A stretch of DNA of 50,701 nucleotides from a bacterium (GTDB lineage Bacteria; Acidobacteriota; HRBIN11; JAKEFK01): NCBI GenBank assembly GCA_022616075.1, contig JAKEFK010000202.1, positions 1-50,701 of the forward strand, given 5' to 3'. The position numbers and the translations under genes are program-made. Of the stretch, positions 18,186-26,316 are shown in pieces (position 1 is the stretch's first letter; each line of letters starts with the position of its first letter). The notes below the pieces were generated by a model. It had not been told where the DNA came from. It saw only the letters and a program-made list of their open reading frames with translations, and made no database searches.

Positions 18186-19120
18186 ATGCGAAAAATTTGC
18201 TTACCATTTTTGCTGATTGCTTTAATTATTTACCTGCCGGTCCTGTCTGCACAGGACAGGCCTTATGCGTTTGTGGCGGTCGGTGACACCGGTTGTGGTT
18301 GTTCCGGCCAAAAGCAAGTTTCCCAACGATTGAAAGAGTGGCATCGCTCGAATCCTTTTTCGGTTGTGCTTATGCTGGGAGACAACATATATGGAAGCTC
18401 TTTTGGAACGCGCGGAGGGAGCAGATCGCTTTTTACAGAGCGGTTTGATGAACACTATTTCCCGCTCATGAACGCGGGGGTTAAATTCTACGCAACGCTT
18501 GGCAATCATGATATGGAAACAAAGCGTGGCGCCGATGAGGTGGCAGACAAGAAACGTTTTAATATTTTGGTGGCCAGGGCTACTACTCCTTCGACTCCGA
18601 GGCAAAAGTGGATGGAAAACCACTCGTTCAGTTTATCTCGCTTAACAGTGTGGATTTGATTGACGCGGATCCATCCGATAAAACACAGATTGCATGGCTC
18701 AGTAAAACTCTTACCGAAAGCGGGGCCGTGTGGAAAGTCGTGTACTTTCATCATCCTTTGTACGCTCCCGCGGGAGAAGGACACGAGCCGGAATTGGAAT
18801 TACGGCGTGACCTGGAAGACGTATTTGTTGCAGCTGGTGTTCAGCTCGTTTTAACGGGACACAATCATTACTATGCGCGCATGAAAACGCAGCGCGGGAT
18901 TACGCACTTCATTTCCGGAGGAGGCGGACGGAGTTTAAAGGAGCCGATCGTGAATCAGTACACCGTTCGCGCTGCTGAGATCTATCATTTCATTTATTTT
19001 GAAGCTTATCCGGACCGGATGAATTTCAGGGTCGTTCCTGCCCGGAGCACCTACAGCGATAGCGGAACGATTCCTGTGACGCCCCCCGGCGGAAATCCTC
19101 CAGCCGTTGCCGCTCAATAA
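18186..19120 (+). pseudogene. Purple acid phosphatase-like metallophosphatase, frameshifted
   Basis: A signal peptide (LLIALIIYLPVLSAQ) is followed by the metallophosphatase motifs in order: GDTGCG (Asp34), LGDNIYG (residues 65-70) and LGNHD (106-110) in one frame; then GYYSFDSEAKVDGKPLVQF, FHHPLYAP and LTGHNHYYAR in another. The order and spacing fit the tartrate-resistant (type 5) acid phosphatase group. The frames join if one T is added to the TTTT run at 18565-18568, reading FNIFGGQGYYSF. All metal ligands survive, so a recent mutation or sequence error is plausible. The product, if made, would be a periplasmic phosphomonoesterase. Confidence 0.78.
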
Positions 19121-19130
19121 TTTTTTTATA

Positions 19131-19190
19131 GAAGATCGCAAAGCAAGCAAACATCAAAAATTCTTTGCGATCTTTGCGTTCTTCTGTTCA
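19131..19190. repeat. CGCAAAG-type inverted repeat
   Basis: GAAGATCGCAAAG at the left pairs with CTTTGCGATCTTTGCG and TTCTTCTGTTC at the right around an AT-rich loop. It is a close relative of the element at 35745-35811, sharing TTCTTCTGTTCAA at one end. It lies between the phosphatase and the amidohydrolase and may end transcription of the former. Confidence 0.7.
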
Positions 19191-19281
19191 AGGACGAGTT
19201 AGAACGGGCGGTCCATCGCAATTCATTCTGAGTATGACTTGACACTCAGATATGATCAAATGTCTTGCGGAGGATGTCGCG

Positions 19282-20562
19282 ATGATCAAGAACAGGTGCG
19301 TTAGAGTCACGCTTATTTTTCTCACGATTCTTTTTCCTGCGCAACGAATTTTTGTAGAACCTGCGCCGGTCATGGCAATTCGTTGCGGCCAACTTTTGGA
19401 TCCGATGAAGGGAGCATTCACGCGCGATGCTGTGGTTTGGATCCAGGGAGACAAAATTACGAAGGTCACTCAGGAGATTCCGGAGGGCGCGCGTGTGATT
19501 GATTTAACGCGTTACATAGTTCTACCCGGTTTGATCGACTCCCACACTCATATATTGCTTCAACCGGAGGATGAAGGCGCGATTCCTCCAGTCATCACAA
19601 AATCGCAATCTTTTAGAACCGTTCAGGGTGTGGCTGCCGTGGAAAAAGATTTACTGGCCGGCTTTACCACGATGCGTGATCTGGATAGTGAAGGTGCCGG
19701 TTTTGCAGATGTTGCAATTCGGGACGCCATCCATCGGAAAATCATTCCGGGACCCAGACTGCTTGTTTCTACGCTGGCTCTCAGTATCACTGCAGGTCAT
19801 ATGAATATCCATGGTCTGAATCCTGACGTCAGCTTTCCGGAACCTTCTGCTCTTGTGGATTCACCGGAAGCGATGGTTGCCGAAGTGCGCAGACAGGTGA
19901 AGTACGGCGCGGACTGGATCAAACTGTATGCGACAGGAACCTTGCGTCACATCGATCCGGTCACTCTGCAATCTGTCAGTCAGGTTTCTTTGGAGGAAGT
20001 TCGGCTTGTTGTTCAGGAAGCAGCGCGTTGGCGGAAGGATGTGGCAGCACATGCCTATGGCGGTGAGGGAGCTAAGAATTCTATCTTAGGCGGTGTTCGA
20101 TCGCTGGAGCATGGAATCCTTTTGGATGACGAAACGCTGGATTTGATGGTCAAACACGGAACTTTTTGGTGTCCGACTCTTTCTGTCTATGTTCCGGCCA
20201 TAAAGGAAGACGACACGGAAGTCAGGCGGAAGATCCTGGCAAGCCACAAACAAGTGTTTCAGAAGGCAATGCAAAAAGGAATCAAAATAACGTTCGGCAC
20301 AGATGTGGGAGCTTACGAACATGGCACATCGATCCGGGAATTTGAGCGAATGGTGGATTACGGGATGAAACCGCTGGACGCAATTCGTTCCGCCACATTG
20401 CGCGGGTCGGAGCTGCTTCGAATGGAAAAGCAGATTGGAACCATCGAACCGGGAAAATTTGCCGACCTGATCGCTGTCGAAGGAGATCCGTTGCAGAACA
20501 TTCGCGCCCTGAGAAAAGTTGTGTTTGTTATGAAAGCCGGCGATGTTTATAAATCGCCGTAG
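19282..20562 (+). CDS. Exported amidohydrolase (imidazolonepropionase/prolidase-like)
   Basis: 426 residues from the ATG at 19282, which has GGAGG 8 nt upstream; an upstream ATG at 19252 lacks such a site. A hydrophobic leader precedes the amidohydrolase barrel. Metal-site motifs are DSHTHIL (His88, His90), DWIKLYATG (candidate carbamylated Lys), VAAHAYG, SLEHG and FGTDVGAYEHG. The closing IGTIEPGKFADLIAVEGDPL is typical of the metal-dependent hydrolase superfamily. Many periplasmic members act on peptides with proline or on cyclic amides. The exact substrate cannot be read here. Confidence 0.87.
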   Translation: MIKNRCVRVTLIFLTILFPAQRIFVEPAPVMAIRCGQLLDPMKGAFTRDAVVWIQGDKITKVTQEIPEGARVIDLTRYIVLPGLIDSHTHILLQPEDEGAIPPVITKSQSFRTVQGVAAVEKDLLAGFTTMRDLDSEGAGFADVAIRDAIHRKIIPGPRLLVSTLALSITAGHMNIHGLNPDVSFPEPSALVDSPEAMVAEVRRQVKYGADWIKLYATGTLRHIDPVTLQSVSQVSLEEVRLVVQEAARWRKDVAAHAYGGEGAKNSILGGVRSLEHGILLDDETLDLMVKHGTFWCPTLSVYVPAIKEDDTEVRRKILASHKQVFQKAMQKGIKITFGTDVGAYEHGTSIREFERMVDYGMKPLDAIRSATLRGSELLRMEKQIGTIEPGKFADLIAVEGDPLQNIRALRKVVFVMKAGDVYKSP

Positions 20563-20576
20563 TCATCGCGAGCCAG

Positions 20577-20784
20577 GTAGTGGCAGAGTACTTGCCATGC
20601 ATTTTGAACAGCTGTTCTAATTCAAAATTACCTGAAGAAGCACCGGGTTGATTGATGAGCAAGTGCTCTGCTTGTCTGGAATATTAAGCAGAGCAATTTC
20701 TCAGCAATGATAGTTCCATCAAAGAATCAGAGTTATAAACCTAACATGTTCATAAACGCCTTATGGAAAATGCTCTGCCACTAC
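20577..20784. mobile_element. MITE-like element, 22-bp terminal inverted repeats
   Basis: The left end GTAGTGGCAGAGTACTTGCC and the right end, read in reverse as GTAGTGGCAGAGCATTTTCC, form terminal inverted repeats about 208 bp apart. An internal perfect hairpin (TGCTCTGCTT/AAGCAGAGCA, 20664-20695) repeats part of the same motif. No coding capacity is seen. A second, shorter copy is at 41402-41505. The right end begins exactly at the ATG (20763) of the kinase frame. No clear target duplication is visible. Confidence 0.65.
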
Positions 20785-23075
20785 CGGTAAAATCAGACAT
20801 GGCACTTGCGAGAAACACGAATTTAGGACCTTACGAGATTCAGGACTTGATCGGGGCCGGGGGGATGGGAGAAGTCTATCGCGCCCGTGACACGCGTCTG
20901 AACCGCAGCGTTGCCGTCAAAGTATTGCCTGCCAGTTTCGCAGAAGATATCGAACAGCGAATGCGTCTGGAACGCGAAGCAAGAGCCGCTGGTATGCTGA
21001 ACCATCCCAATGTCCTTGTCATTTTCGATATTGGCACACATGAAGGAAGCCCCTATGTGGTAACGGAACTTCTGGAAGGAGAATCGCTCCGGGACATGAT
21101 CACTCAAGGGCCAATCGCTTTGCAAACTGCAATGACCCACGCGGTTCAAATCGCATCAGGACTCTCGGCGGCTCATGAAAAATCGATCATTCATCGCGAT
21201 TTAAAACCGGACAACATCTTTCTCACAAGCAGTGGCATTGTGAAGATTCTTGATTTTGGTCTGGCCAAAATCGACACGATGTTGAAACAGGAAACTACCA
21301 CCAATTTGCCCACACAATCGCTGACACAACCAGGCTCTTTGCTGGGTACGGTTGCGTACATGTCTCCGGAGCAGGCAAGGGGTCAGCTGGTCGATGCACG
21401 CTCCGACATATTTTCATTTGGCGTTGTGCTTTTCGAAATGGTTTCCGGACGCAGACCTTTTCAAGGCCAAACCGCCACCGACATCCTGACAGCCATCTTA
21501 AGAGACGAGCCCGATTTCAGTGATTTTCCGCAACCTCTTTTTGGTGAATTGCAACGGATATTGCTTCACGCACTTGCGAAAGATCCCGAAGCAAGATTTC
21601 AAAACGCCCGCGAACTTGTTTTCGCCCTTCGCATTATCGAGGCCGAACTGCTTGCGCAAAGTAACAGGCAAGGTCAGGCGATGATTTCCCATCAAAAGAA
21701 GGGTGATTTTCGGATGGCTGTACTCCCTTTCCTGGATCTTAGCGCGGAAAAGGACCAACAATATTTTTGCGATGGAATGACAGAAGAATTGATCAGTGCG
21801 CTGACTAAAGTCGAAGGATTGCGTGTGGTCTCCAGAACATCCGCGTTTCAATTTCAAGGGCAGCGTACCGATATTCGCAGAATCGGACAGCAACTGGGTG
21901 TGGGAGCCATTTTGGACGGTAGTGTTAGAAAATCGGGGAGCAGAATCCGGATCACGGCGGAGCTCATCAATGTGCAGGATGGATTTCATTTGTGGTCTGA
22001 AAGATACGACCGCGAAATCGCAGATGTTTTTGATATACAGGACGAAATCGCCCGAACGATTGTGGATACATTGAAGCTGGAGCTGGTTGGTTCAAAAGCG
22101 CTGAATCTCGTTCCGAGATACACCGATAATCAGGAAGCTTACAATTTGTATTTGAAAGGTCGCTACTACTGGAACAAGAGATCTCGCGATGGTGTGGAGC
22201 GCGCGATCGAATATTTTAATCAGGCAATTGAGAAGGATCAGTCGTACGCTATTGCTTATTCGGGACTCGCCGATTGCTATTCCATCATGGGATTTTATGC
22301 ATATCTAAAACCTGCGGAAATGTACTCGAAGGCAAAGGCGGCTGCCGAAACGGCGTTGCGATTGGATTCCAATCTTCCGGAAGGTCACCTTTCCATGGGC
22401 GCCGTCTATCTGTATTTTGAGATGGATTGGCAGCTCGGCCATCGCTGCATGCGCAGGTCGTTGGAGTTGAATCCGGCGTTTGCGCTTGGGCACTGCTGGT
22501 ATTCCGGTTTTTTGAGCTTGCTTGGCCAGCATCGTGAGGCCCGAGAACATGCACAGAAAGCGTTGCAGCTCGATCCACTTTCACCGCTTTTTTGTTATTT
22601 CTACGGTTTTTGTTTTTACAATGACCGCCGCTACGACGAAGCACTGCAACAGTTTCACAGCGCGTTTGAAATAGAACCTGATTTTCTGGTTGCTCTCTGG
22701 TGTTCCGCTCAAATCTATTTGAAGAAGCGGATGTATGAGATGGCAATACGTGCGATGGAAAAAGTATGCGCAATCACCAATCGCAGCCCTTTCTATGTGT
22801 CTTATCTTGCGCTTGCTTATGCGGAAGCCGGCGCAACAGGAGAAGCAGAACGGCTGCTGGGAGAGCTTCAGCAAAGAGCCGTCAAAGAATACGTTCCTCC
22901 TTTCTCATACACGAGGATCTATATGGGACTGCGAAAACTGGATGAAGCTTTTGAGGAACTCAAGAAAGCAATTGCTGAAAAGAATGTGATCATCTATATG
23001 TTTCAATCTCCTGAATTTGACATGCTGCGGGCAGATGCCCGATATGAAAGTATTCTTGGGACTCTAAAACCATGA
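20763..23075 (+). CDS. Ser/Thr protein kinase fused to TolB-like and TPR domains
   Basis: 770 residues. The kinase domain (about 23-290) shows GAGGMGEV (31-38), AVKV with Lys53, HRDLKPDN (Asp146, Asn151) and DFG (164-166), so it looks active. A TolB-N/FlgO-like segment (about 315-455) starts with FRMAVLPFLDLSAEKDQQYF and carries GDGSVRKSG-type spacing (ILDGSVRKSG). TPR helices (about 460-770) finish the protein. No membrane span is obvious, so it is probably a cytosolic sensor or scaffold kinase. The first eight codons lie in the inverted repeat of the upstream element; the ATG at 20799 may be the native start. The stop overlaps the next gene by 4 nt, implying coupled translation. Confidence 0.9.
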   Translation: MENALPLPVKSDMALARNTNLGPYEIQDLIGAGGMGEVYRARDTRLNRSVAVKVLPASFAEDIEQRMRLEREARAAGMLNHPNVLVIFDIGTHEGSPYVVTELLEGESLRDMITQGPIALQTAMTHAVQIASGLSAAHEKSIIHRDLKPDNIFLTSSGIVKILDFGLAKIDTMLKQETTTNLPTQSLTQPGSLLGTVAYMSPEQARGQLVDARSDIFSFGVVLFEMVSGRRPFQGQTATDILTAILRDEPDFSDFPQPLFGELQRILLHALAKDPEARFQNARELVFALRIIEAELLAQSNRQGQAMISHQKKGDFRMAVLPFLDLSAEKDQQYFCDGMTEELISALTKVEGLRVVSRTSAFQFQGQRTDIRRIGQQLGVGAILDGSVRKSGSRIRITAELINVQDGFHLWSERYDREIADVFDIQDEIARTIVDTLKLELVGSKALNLVPRYTDNQEAYNLYLKGRYYWNKRSRDGVERAIEYFNQAIEKDQSYAIAYSGLADCYSIMGFYAYLKPAEMYSKAKAAAETALRLDSNLPEGHLSMGAVYLYFEMDWQLGHRCMRRSLELNPAFALGHCWYSGFLSLLGQHREAREHAQKALQLDPLSPLFCYFYGFCFYNDRRYDEALQQFHSAFEIEPDFLVALWCSAQIYLKKRMYEMAIRAMEKVCAITNRSPFYVSYLALAYAEAGATGEAERLLGELQQRAVKEYVPPFSYTRIYMGLRKLDEAFEELKKAIAEKNVIIYMFQSPEFDMLRADARYESILGTLKP

Positions 23076-23557
23076 AATATTTGTTTTTGATTGCCTTGAT
23101 CATTTTTCCTGTAATCGCCTTTGCCGAGATCACACCGGCTTCGGGCTGGTATGTTCGCCTCGATACCGGTTTTTCCAGCGCACGGGCGGACGAACTTGGC
23201 ACGTCTCCTGTTTTTGGGGGAGGGCTCGGATATTCATATGTTCCCGGATTGCGAGGTGATCTTACTCTCACGTATCGCCCCGGATTCGAAGATGAATTTC
23301 AGGCTCTGACAACGCTCCTTTCGCTGTATTTGGATCTTTATTCAACCGCAAGGGTGTCACCTTATGGCGGATTTGGAATCGGTGTCTCACGCAACGAACT
23401 GCAAAACGTAAGGACTACACCTTTTGCCTGGCAACTTTGCGGAGGGGCCAACGTTCAACTGGGGAATAGCTGGCTCCTGGACATTGGATACCATCTCGTG
23501 AAGGGCGGCGATTTGCATTCACATGAAGTACAGGCAAGCCTGCAGTTTACGTTTTAA
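23072..23557 (+). CDS. Small outer-membrane beta-barrel protein
   Basis: 161 residues. A signal peptide (YLFLIALIIFPVIAFA) precedes alternating amphipathic strands with YGGFGIGVS and WLLDIGYHLVKGG turns, and the protein ends in QFTF with a terminal Phe, the usual barrel end. It resembles the OmpW/OmpA-like 8-strand porin fold. It is translationally coupled (ATGA overlap) to the kinase gene, so it may be part of the same response. No specific function is assigned. Confidence 0.75.
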   Translation: MKYLFLIALIIFPVIAFAEITPASGWYVRLDTGFSSARADELGTSPVFGGGLGYSYVPGLRGDLTLTYRPGFEDEFQALTTLLSLYLDLYSTARVSPYGGFGIGVSRNELQNVRTTPFAWQLCGGANVQLGNSWLLDIGYHLVKGGDLHSHEVQASLQFTF

Positions 23558-23558
23558 G

Positions 23559-23615
23559 CAAAGTAGCGCGGGCGTCACGCCTGCAAGTCGCCGGCCAGAG
23601 GCCCGCGCTACTTTG
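23559..23615. repeat. GC-rich dispersed hairpin element, copy 1
   Basis: A perfect 15-bp inverted repeat (CAAAGTAGCGCGGGC / GCCCGCGCTACTTTG) encloses an inner imperfect hairpin with GCCTGC and GCCGGCC. It sits between two converging genes. The inner 49 bp (23563-23611) match, in reverse orientation, the element at 26268-26316 with only a few differences. Confidence 0.8.
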
Positions 23616-23616
23616 T

Positions 23617-24645
23617 TTATTGCGTGGCGCCGGATTTTACGAGCAAACGGATGATGATTTCCTTTTTGTTCTTGACCGCAAACATGAGGGCGGTCATGCC
23701 ATCATTCCTTTTTACATTCACATCTGCGCCGGCCTTGATGAGCGCTTGAACGATTTCCGCATAGCCTTTGGAAGATGCTGCCATAAGAGCCGTAAGGCCG
23801 TTGTCCGTTTTCGCATTCACATCTGCTCCCGCTACGATCAGCATTTGCGCAATTTGCAAATGCCCTTTTAGCGATGCCCAGGTTAATGCCGTGTCGCCTC
23901 CTTCGGCAGTTCTTGCGTTTACATTCGCTCCTTCTAAGAGCAGCTCGCGAACGCGCTCCACATTTCCTTCTCTGGACGCCTGAAGCAAATCACCGGTCGC
24001 GCGATCTACTTTCACCGGTTCCTTTTTGGGAGCCGGCTCATTTTTCGGCTCCGATACTTTTTCCGTTACCTCTTTTTTCGTCGGAGGCACCGGCTTTGGT
24101 TCGGAGGGAGCATTCTTTGGATTTTGTTTTTTCAATACCGCCAGTACGTCCTGCTGACCAGCTTCCTCTGCCAGCATCACCGCATCTTTTCCATCGTAAT
24201 CGGTTGCATGAACTCTCGCTCCGGCCGCAATCAACGAGCTGACAATCTCAGTAGAGCCATTCATGGCGGCATGCATCAAAGCGGACCGGCCCTTCTCGTC
24301 GATCGCGTTTACATCGGGTTTCGCTCGCAAGATCGCCTTTGTTGCTGTTTTATGATTGCCCGCTGCTGCCTTCATTAAAGCGGACATCCCTTCCTTATCA
24401 CGGACATTTACATCTGCCCGGTGCTCTGCCAGCAGATTCACAATTTCCGAATGACCTTCCCCGGCCGCCCAGTTGAGAGCGGTTCGACCGTCTTGATCAA
24501 CGGTATTCAGATTTGCGCCTGACTCGATCAGCATTAAGACTTTTTGAATTTCTCCATTCTTAGCTGCTTCGATCAATGGCGTTGCCGCGAAAGAAAAGGA
24601 AGCGAGACACGAAAGAAAAAGGCAAAGAAGAAGACGAACTAACAT
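23617..24645 (-). CDS. Exported ankyrin-repeat protein
   Basis: 342 residues with a signal peptide (LLLCLFLSCLASFSFA). About four ankyrin repeats (30-190; for example GRTALNWAAGEGHSEIVNLL) are followed by a Lys/Pro/Glu-rich linker (about 190-225) and a further three to four repeats (about 228-340; DTALTWASLKGHLQIAQMLI, GLTALMAASSKGYAEIVQAL). Ankyrin stacks bind proteins. The periplasmic or surface location and the linker between two stacks suggest a bivalent binder. The partner is unknown, and no operon neighbour lies on this strand. Confidence 0.9.
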   Translation of the reverse strand: MLVRLLLCLFLSCLASFSFAATPLIEAAKNGEIQKVLMLIESGANLNTVDQDGRTALNWAAGEGHSEIVNLLAEHRADVNVRDKEGMSALMKAAAGNHKTATKAILRAKPDVNAIDEKGRSALMHAAMNGSTEIVSSLIAAGARVHATDYDGKDAVMLAEEAGQQDVLAVLKKQNPKNAPSEPKPVPPTKKEVTEKVSEPKNEPAPKKEPVKVDRATGDLLQASREGNVERVRELLLEGANVNARTAEGGDTALTWASLKGHLQIAQMLIVAGADVNAKTDNGLTALMAASSKGYAEIVQALIKAGADVNVKRNDGMTALMFAVKNKKEIIIRLLVKSGATQ

Positions 24646-24759
24646 TTTGACCTCACTGACATTTTATAGCATCGGCCGGGAAGTTGAATCTTGCAAGTTT
24701 CGTAAGTAAATTTCGTTTCTAGATGAGTCTAACTAGAGGATAACTATATGGAGGTCCTC

Positions 24760-25221
24760 ATGAATACATGGAGATTGATTCTATTGGGCGTGGCGATTTT
24801 GGCGTTCACTTCGATTTCAAGTGCAGATATTGCTCCCGGAGCCCGGGTCGGCGCTTTTTTCGACGCAGAAAGCGCATTTATAGGTGGAGAAGTTGTAGCC
24901 GACCTGACAGAGAATTGGAGCATTGTCCCAAACGTGGAGTACGTTTTCCTCGACAATGCGAGTCAATTCAATTTCAACTTCGACTTCCAGTACAACATTC
25001 GTACTGATTCCAGGTTCGAATTTTGGGCGGGCGCAGGCCCGGCCATCATCCATGTTGATCCGGAGAATGTAAACAGGGATAGCGAGACAGATTTCGGCGC
25101 GAATCTTTTTGCCGGTGTCGGATTTCCTCTTCGTGACGCCCGAATTCTACCGTACGTTCAACCGAAGCTAATTCTTGCTGATAATGTTGAATTTGCGCTG
25201 GCTTTCGGAGTCCGATTCTAG
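24760..25221 (+). CDS. Small outer-membrane beta-barrel protein
   Basis: 153 residues from the ATG at 24760, chosen because GGAGG lies 5-6 nt upstream. The in-frame ATG at 24748 has that site inside it. A signal peptide (LILLGVAILAFTSISSA) precedes about eight amphipathic strands (WSIVPNVEYVFLDN, RFEFWAGAGPAIIHV, ANLFAGVGFPL), ending VRF. It is OmpW/OmpA-like in fold. The 3-prime end overlaps the convergent gene by 54 bp. Confidence 0.75.
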   Translation: MNTWRLILLGVAILAFTSISSADIAPGARVGAFFDAESAFIGGEVVADLTENWSIVPNVEYVFLDNASQFNFNFDFQYNIRTDSRFEFWAGAGPAIIHVDPENVNRDSETDFGANLFAGVGFPLRDARILPYVQPKLILADNVEFALAFGVRF

Positions 25222-25638
25222 ACTGGCAAGTTTTGCAATCACTTTTCCGGTCGCTTGAATCGGGATTTGCACATACACTTTTTCATCTTCCGATTTCACG
25301 TCCACAATAATGTTTGCGCCTTTCTTGGCAATCCAGACCTTTTCGTCAGGAGTGTTCACTTCAACAAAAGGGCCATCCGGACAACGCATCAGTTCATTGG
25401 CGGCGGCCTGGATCAGGTCAGAATGCTCGTTGAGTTCGTTTGGCAAATTCACGCGATCCGTAACGGGAGCAAAGTTGAGCGCTGTATTTACCAGCAACAT
25501 GGGGACCGGTAAAAAGATATGCCCGTCCCTGCTTTGGACGTCCACGATCAGGACGCCGGTTTTTTGAATGACGATACCGGCTACAGCAACAAAACTGAAG
25601 CCGATGGCCAGAACTAAAATGCCAAGTTTCACAAACAT
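25168..25638 (-). CDS. Exported protein of unknown function, paralogue of upstream gene
   Basis: 156 residues with an N-terminal hydrophobic leader (LGILVLAIGFSFVAVAGIV). The body holds one full and one partial copy of a module also found in the upstream gene: a strand pair ending in an LP motif (IFLPVPMLLVNTAL; VYVQIPIQATGKVI), then a helix (DLIQAAANELM) and strands (PFVEVNTPDEKVWIAKKG). No known family is recognised. It starts 6 nt after the upstream gene, so the two are co-transcribed. Confidence 0.65.
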   Translation of the reverse strand: MFVKLGILVLAIGFSFVAVAGIVIQKTGVLIVDVQSRDGHIFLPVPMLLVNTALNFAPVTDRVNLPNELNEHSDLIQAAANELMRCPDGPFVEVNTPDEKVWIAKKGANIIVDVKSEDEKVYVQIPIQATGKVIAKLASLESDSESQRKFNIISKN

Positions 25639-25644
25639 GGTTGT

Positions 25645-26199
25645 TTACTTCGCCTGATTCTTATCGTCGATCCAGACACGGACCGAAGTGTCATTGTCTT
25701 TGACGGTGATAATGTCTTTCACTCCGCTGTCGCGCAAGGCTTTGATTGCTGCGGTCAAATTCAGTTCATTTCCCTTGCCAGACAGCATTGCATCCACAAC
25801 TTTCAACGGAATCCGGATGTCCACTTTACTGTTTTTGGATTTTTCTTGCGGTTGCACCAGGAGGAAGTTTCCCTCAATGTAAACACGCACGTTGTTGTCG
25901 CGGCTTTCTATGGTCACAAATTCCATGTCCCCTTCTTCACGAATTTCATTCCAAACCTTTCTCAGGTCTTCGACCTTGAGATCGCTGTCATTGAAATTGA
26001 AGTGCCCTTTCCGTACTTGCTTTTCCTCAATGAGTGGAAGCATCGTTTCAACAACGGAAATGGGTAAATTGATTTTGACTGTTTCCTCTTTGGCAGTATC
26101 TTCGATATGGACATGCACCCACATCTTGGATGCAGCTGAAGAAATACCCGCGCATAGCAGGATGAGTGTGAAGGACAGGAACAGGTTTTTCATTCGCAT
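25645..26199 (-). CDS. Exported protein with tandem unknown modules
   Basis: 184 residues. A signal peptide (NLFLSFTLILLCAGISSA) is followed by two tandem copies of one module. Copy 1 has VKINLPISVVETML, a helix (LRKVWNEIRE) and FVTIESRDNNVRVYIEGN. Copy 2 has VDIRIPLKVVDAML, a helix (LTAAIKALRDSG) and IITVKDNDTSVRVWIDDK. A GGGGG run stands 8 nt upstream of the ATG. The neighbouring gene 25168-25638 carries the same module. Function is unknown. The fold pattern (strands, helix, strands) hints at a small binding domain in the periplasm. Confidence 0.7.
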   Translation of the reverse strand: MRMKNLFLSFTLILLCAGISSAASKMWVHVHIEDTAKEETVKINLPISVVETMLPLIEEKQVRKGHFNFNDSDLKVEDLRKVWNEIREEGDMEFVTIESRDNNVRVYIEGNFLLVQPQEKSKNSKVDIRIPLKVVDAMLSGKGNELNLTAAIKALRDSGVKDIITVKDNDTSVRVWIDDKNQAK

Positions 26200-26267
26200 T
26201 TGGCAACCCCCAAACTGGATTTCGTATGTAAGAGACGGAGGTCGAGAGAAGAAAGTTCTTAAACGAA

Positions 26268-26316
26268 GTAGCGCGGGCCTCTGGCCGGCGATTCGCAGGC
26301 GGGACGCCCGCGTTAC
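26268..26316. repeat. GC-rich dispersed hairpin element, copy 2
   Basis: GTAGCGCGGGC and GCCCGCGTTAC form the outer stem. The inside (CTCTGGCCGGCGATTCGCAG) is the reverse complement of copy 1 at 23563-23611, with few changes. Its outer GTAA supplies the TAA stop of the permease gene ending at 26313. Confidence 0.8.
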
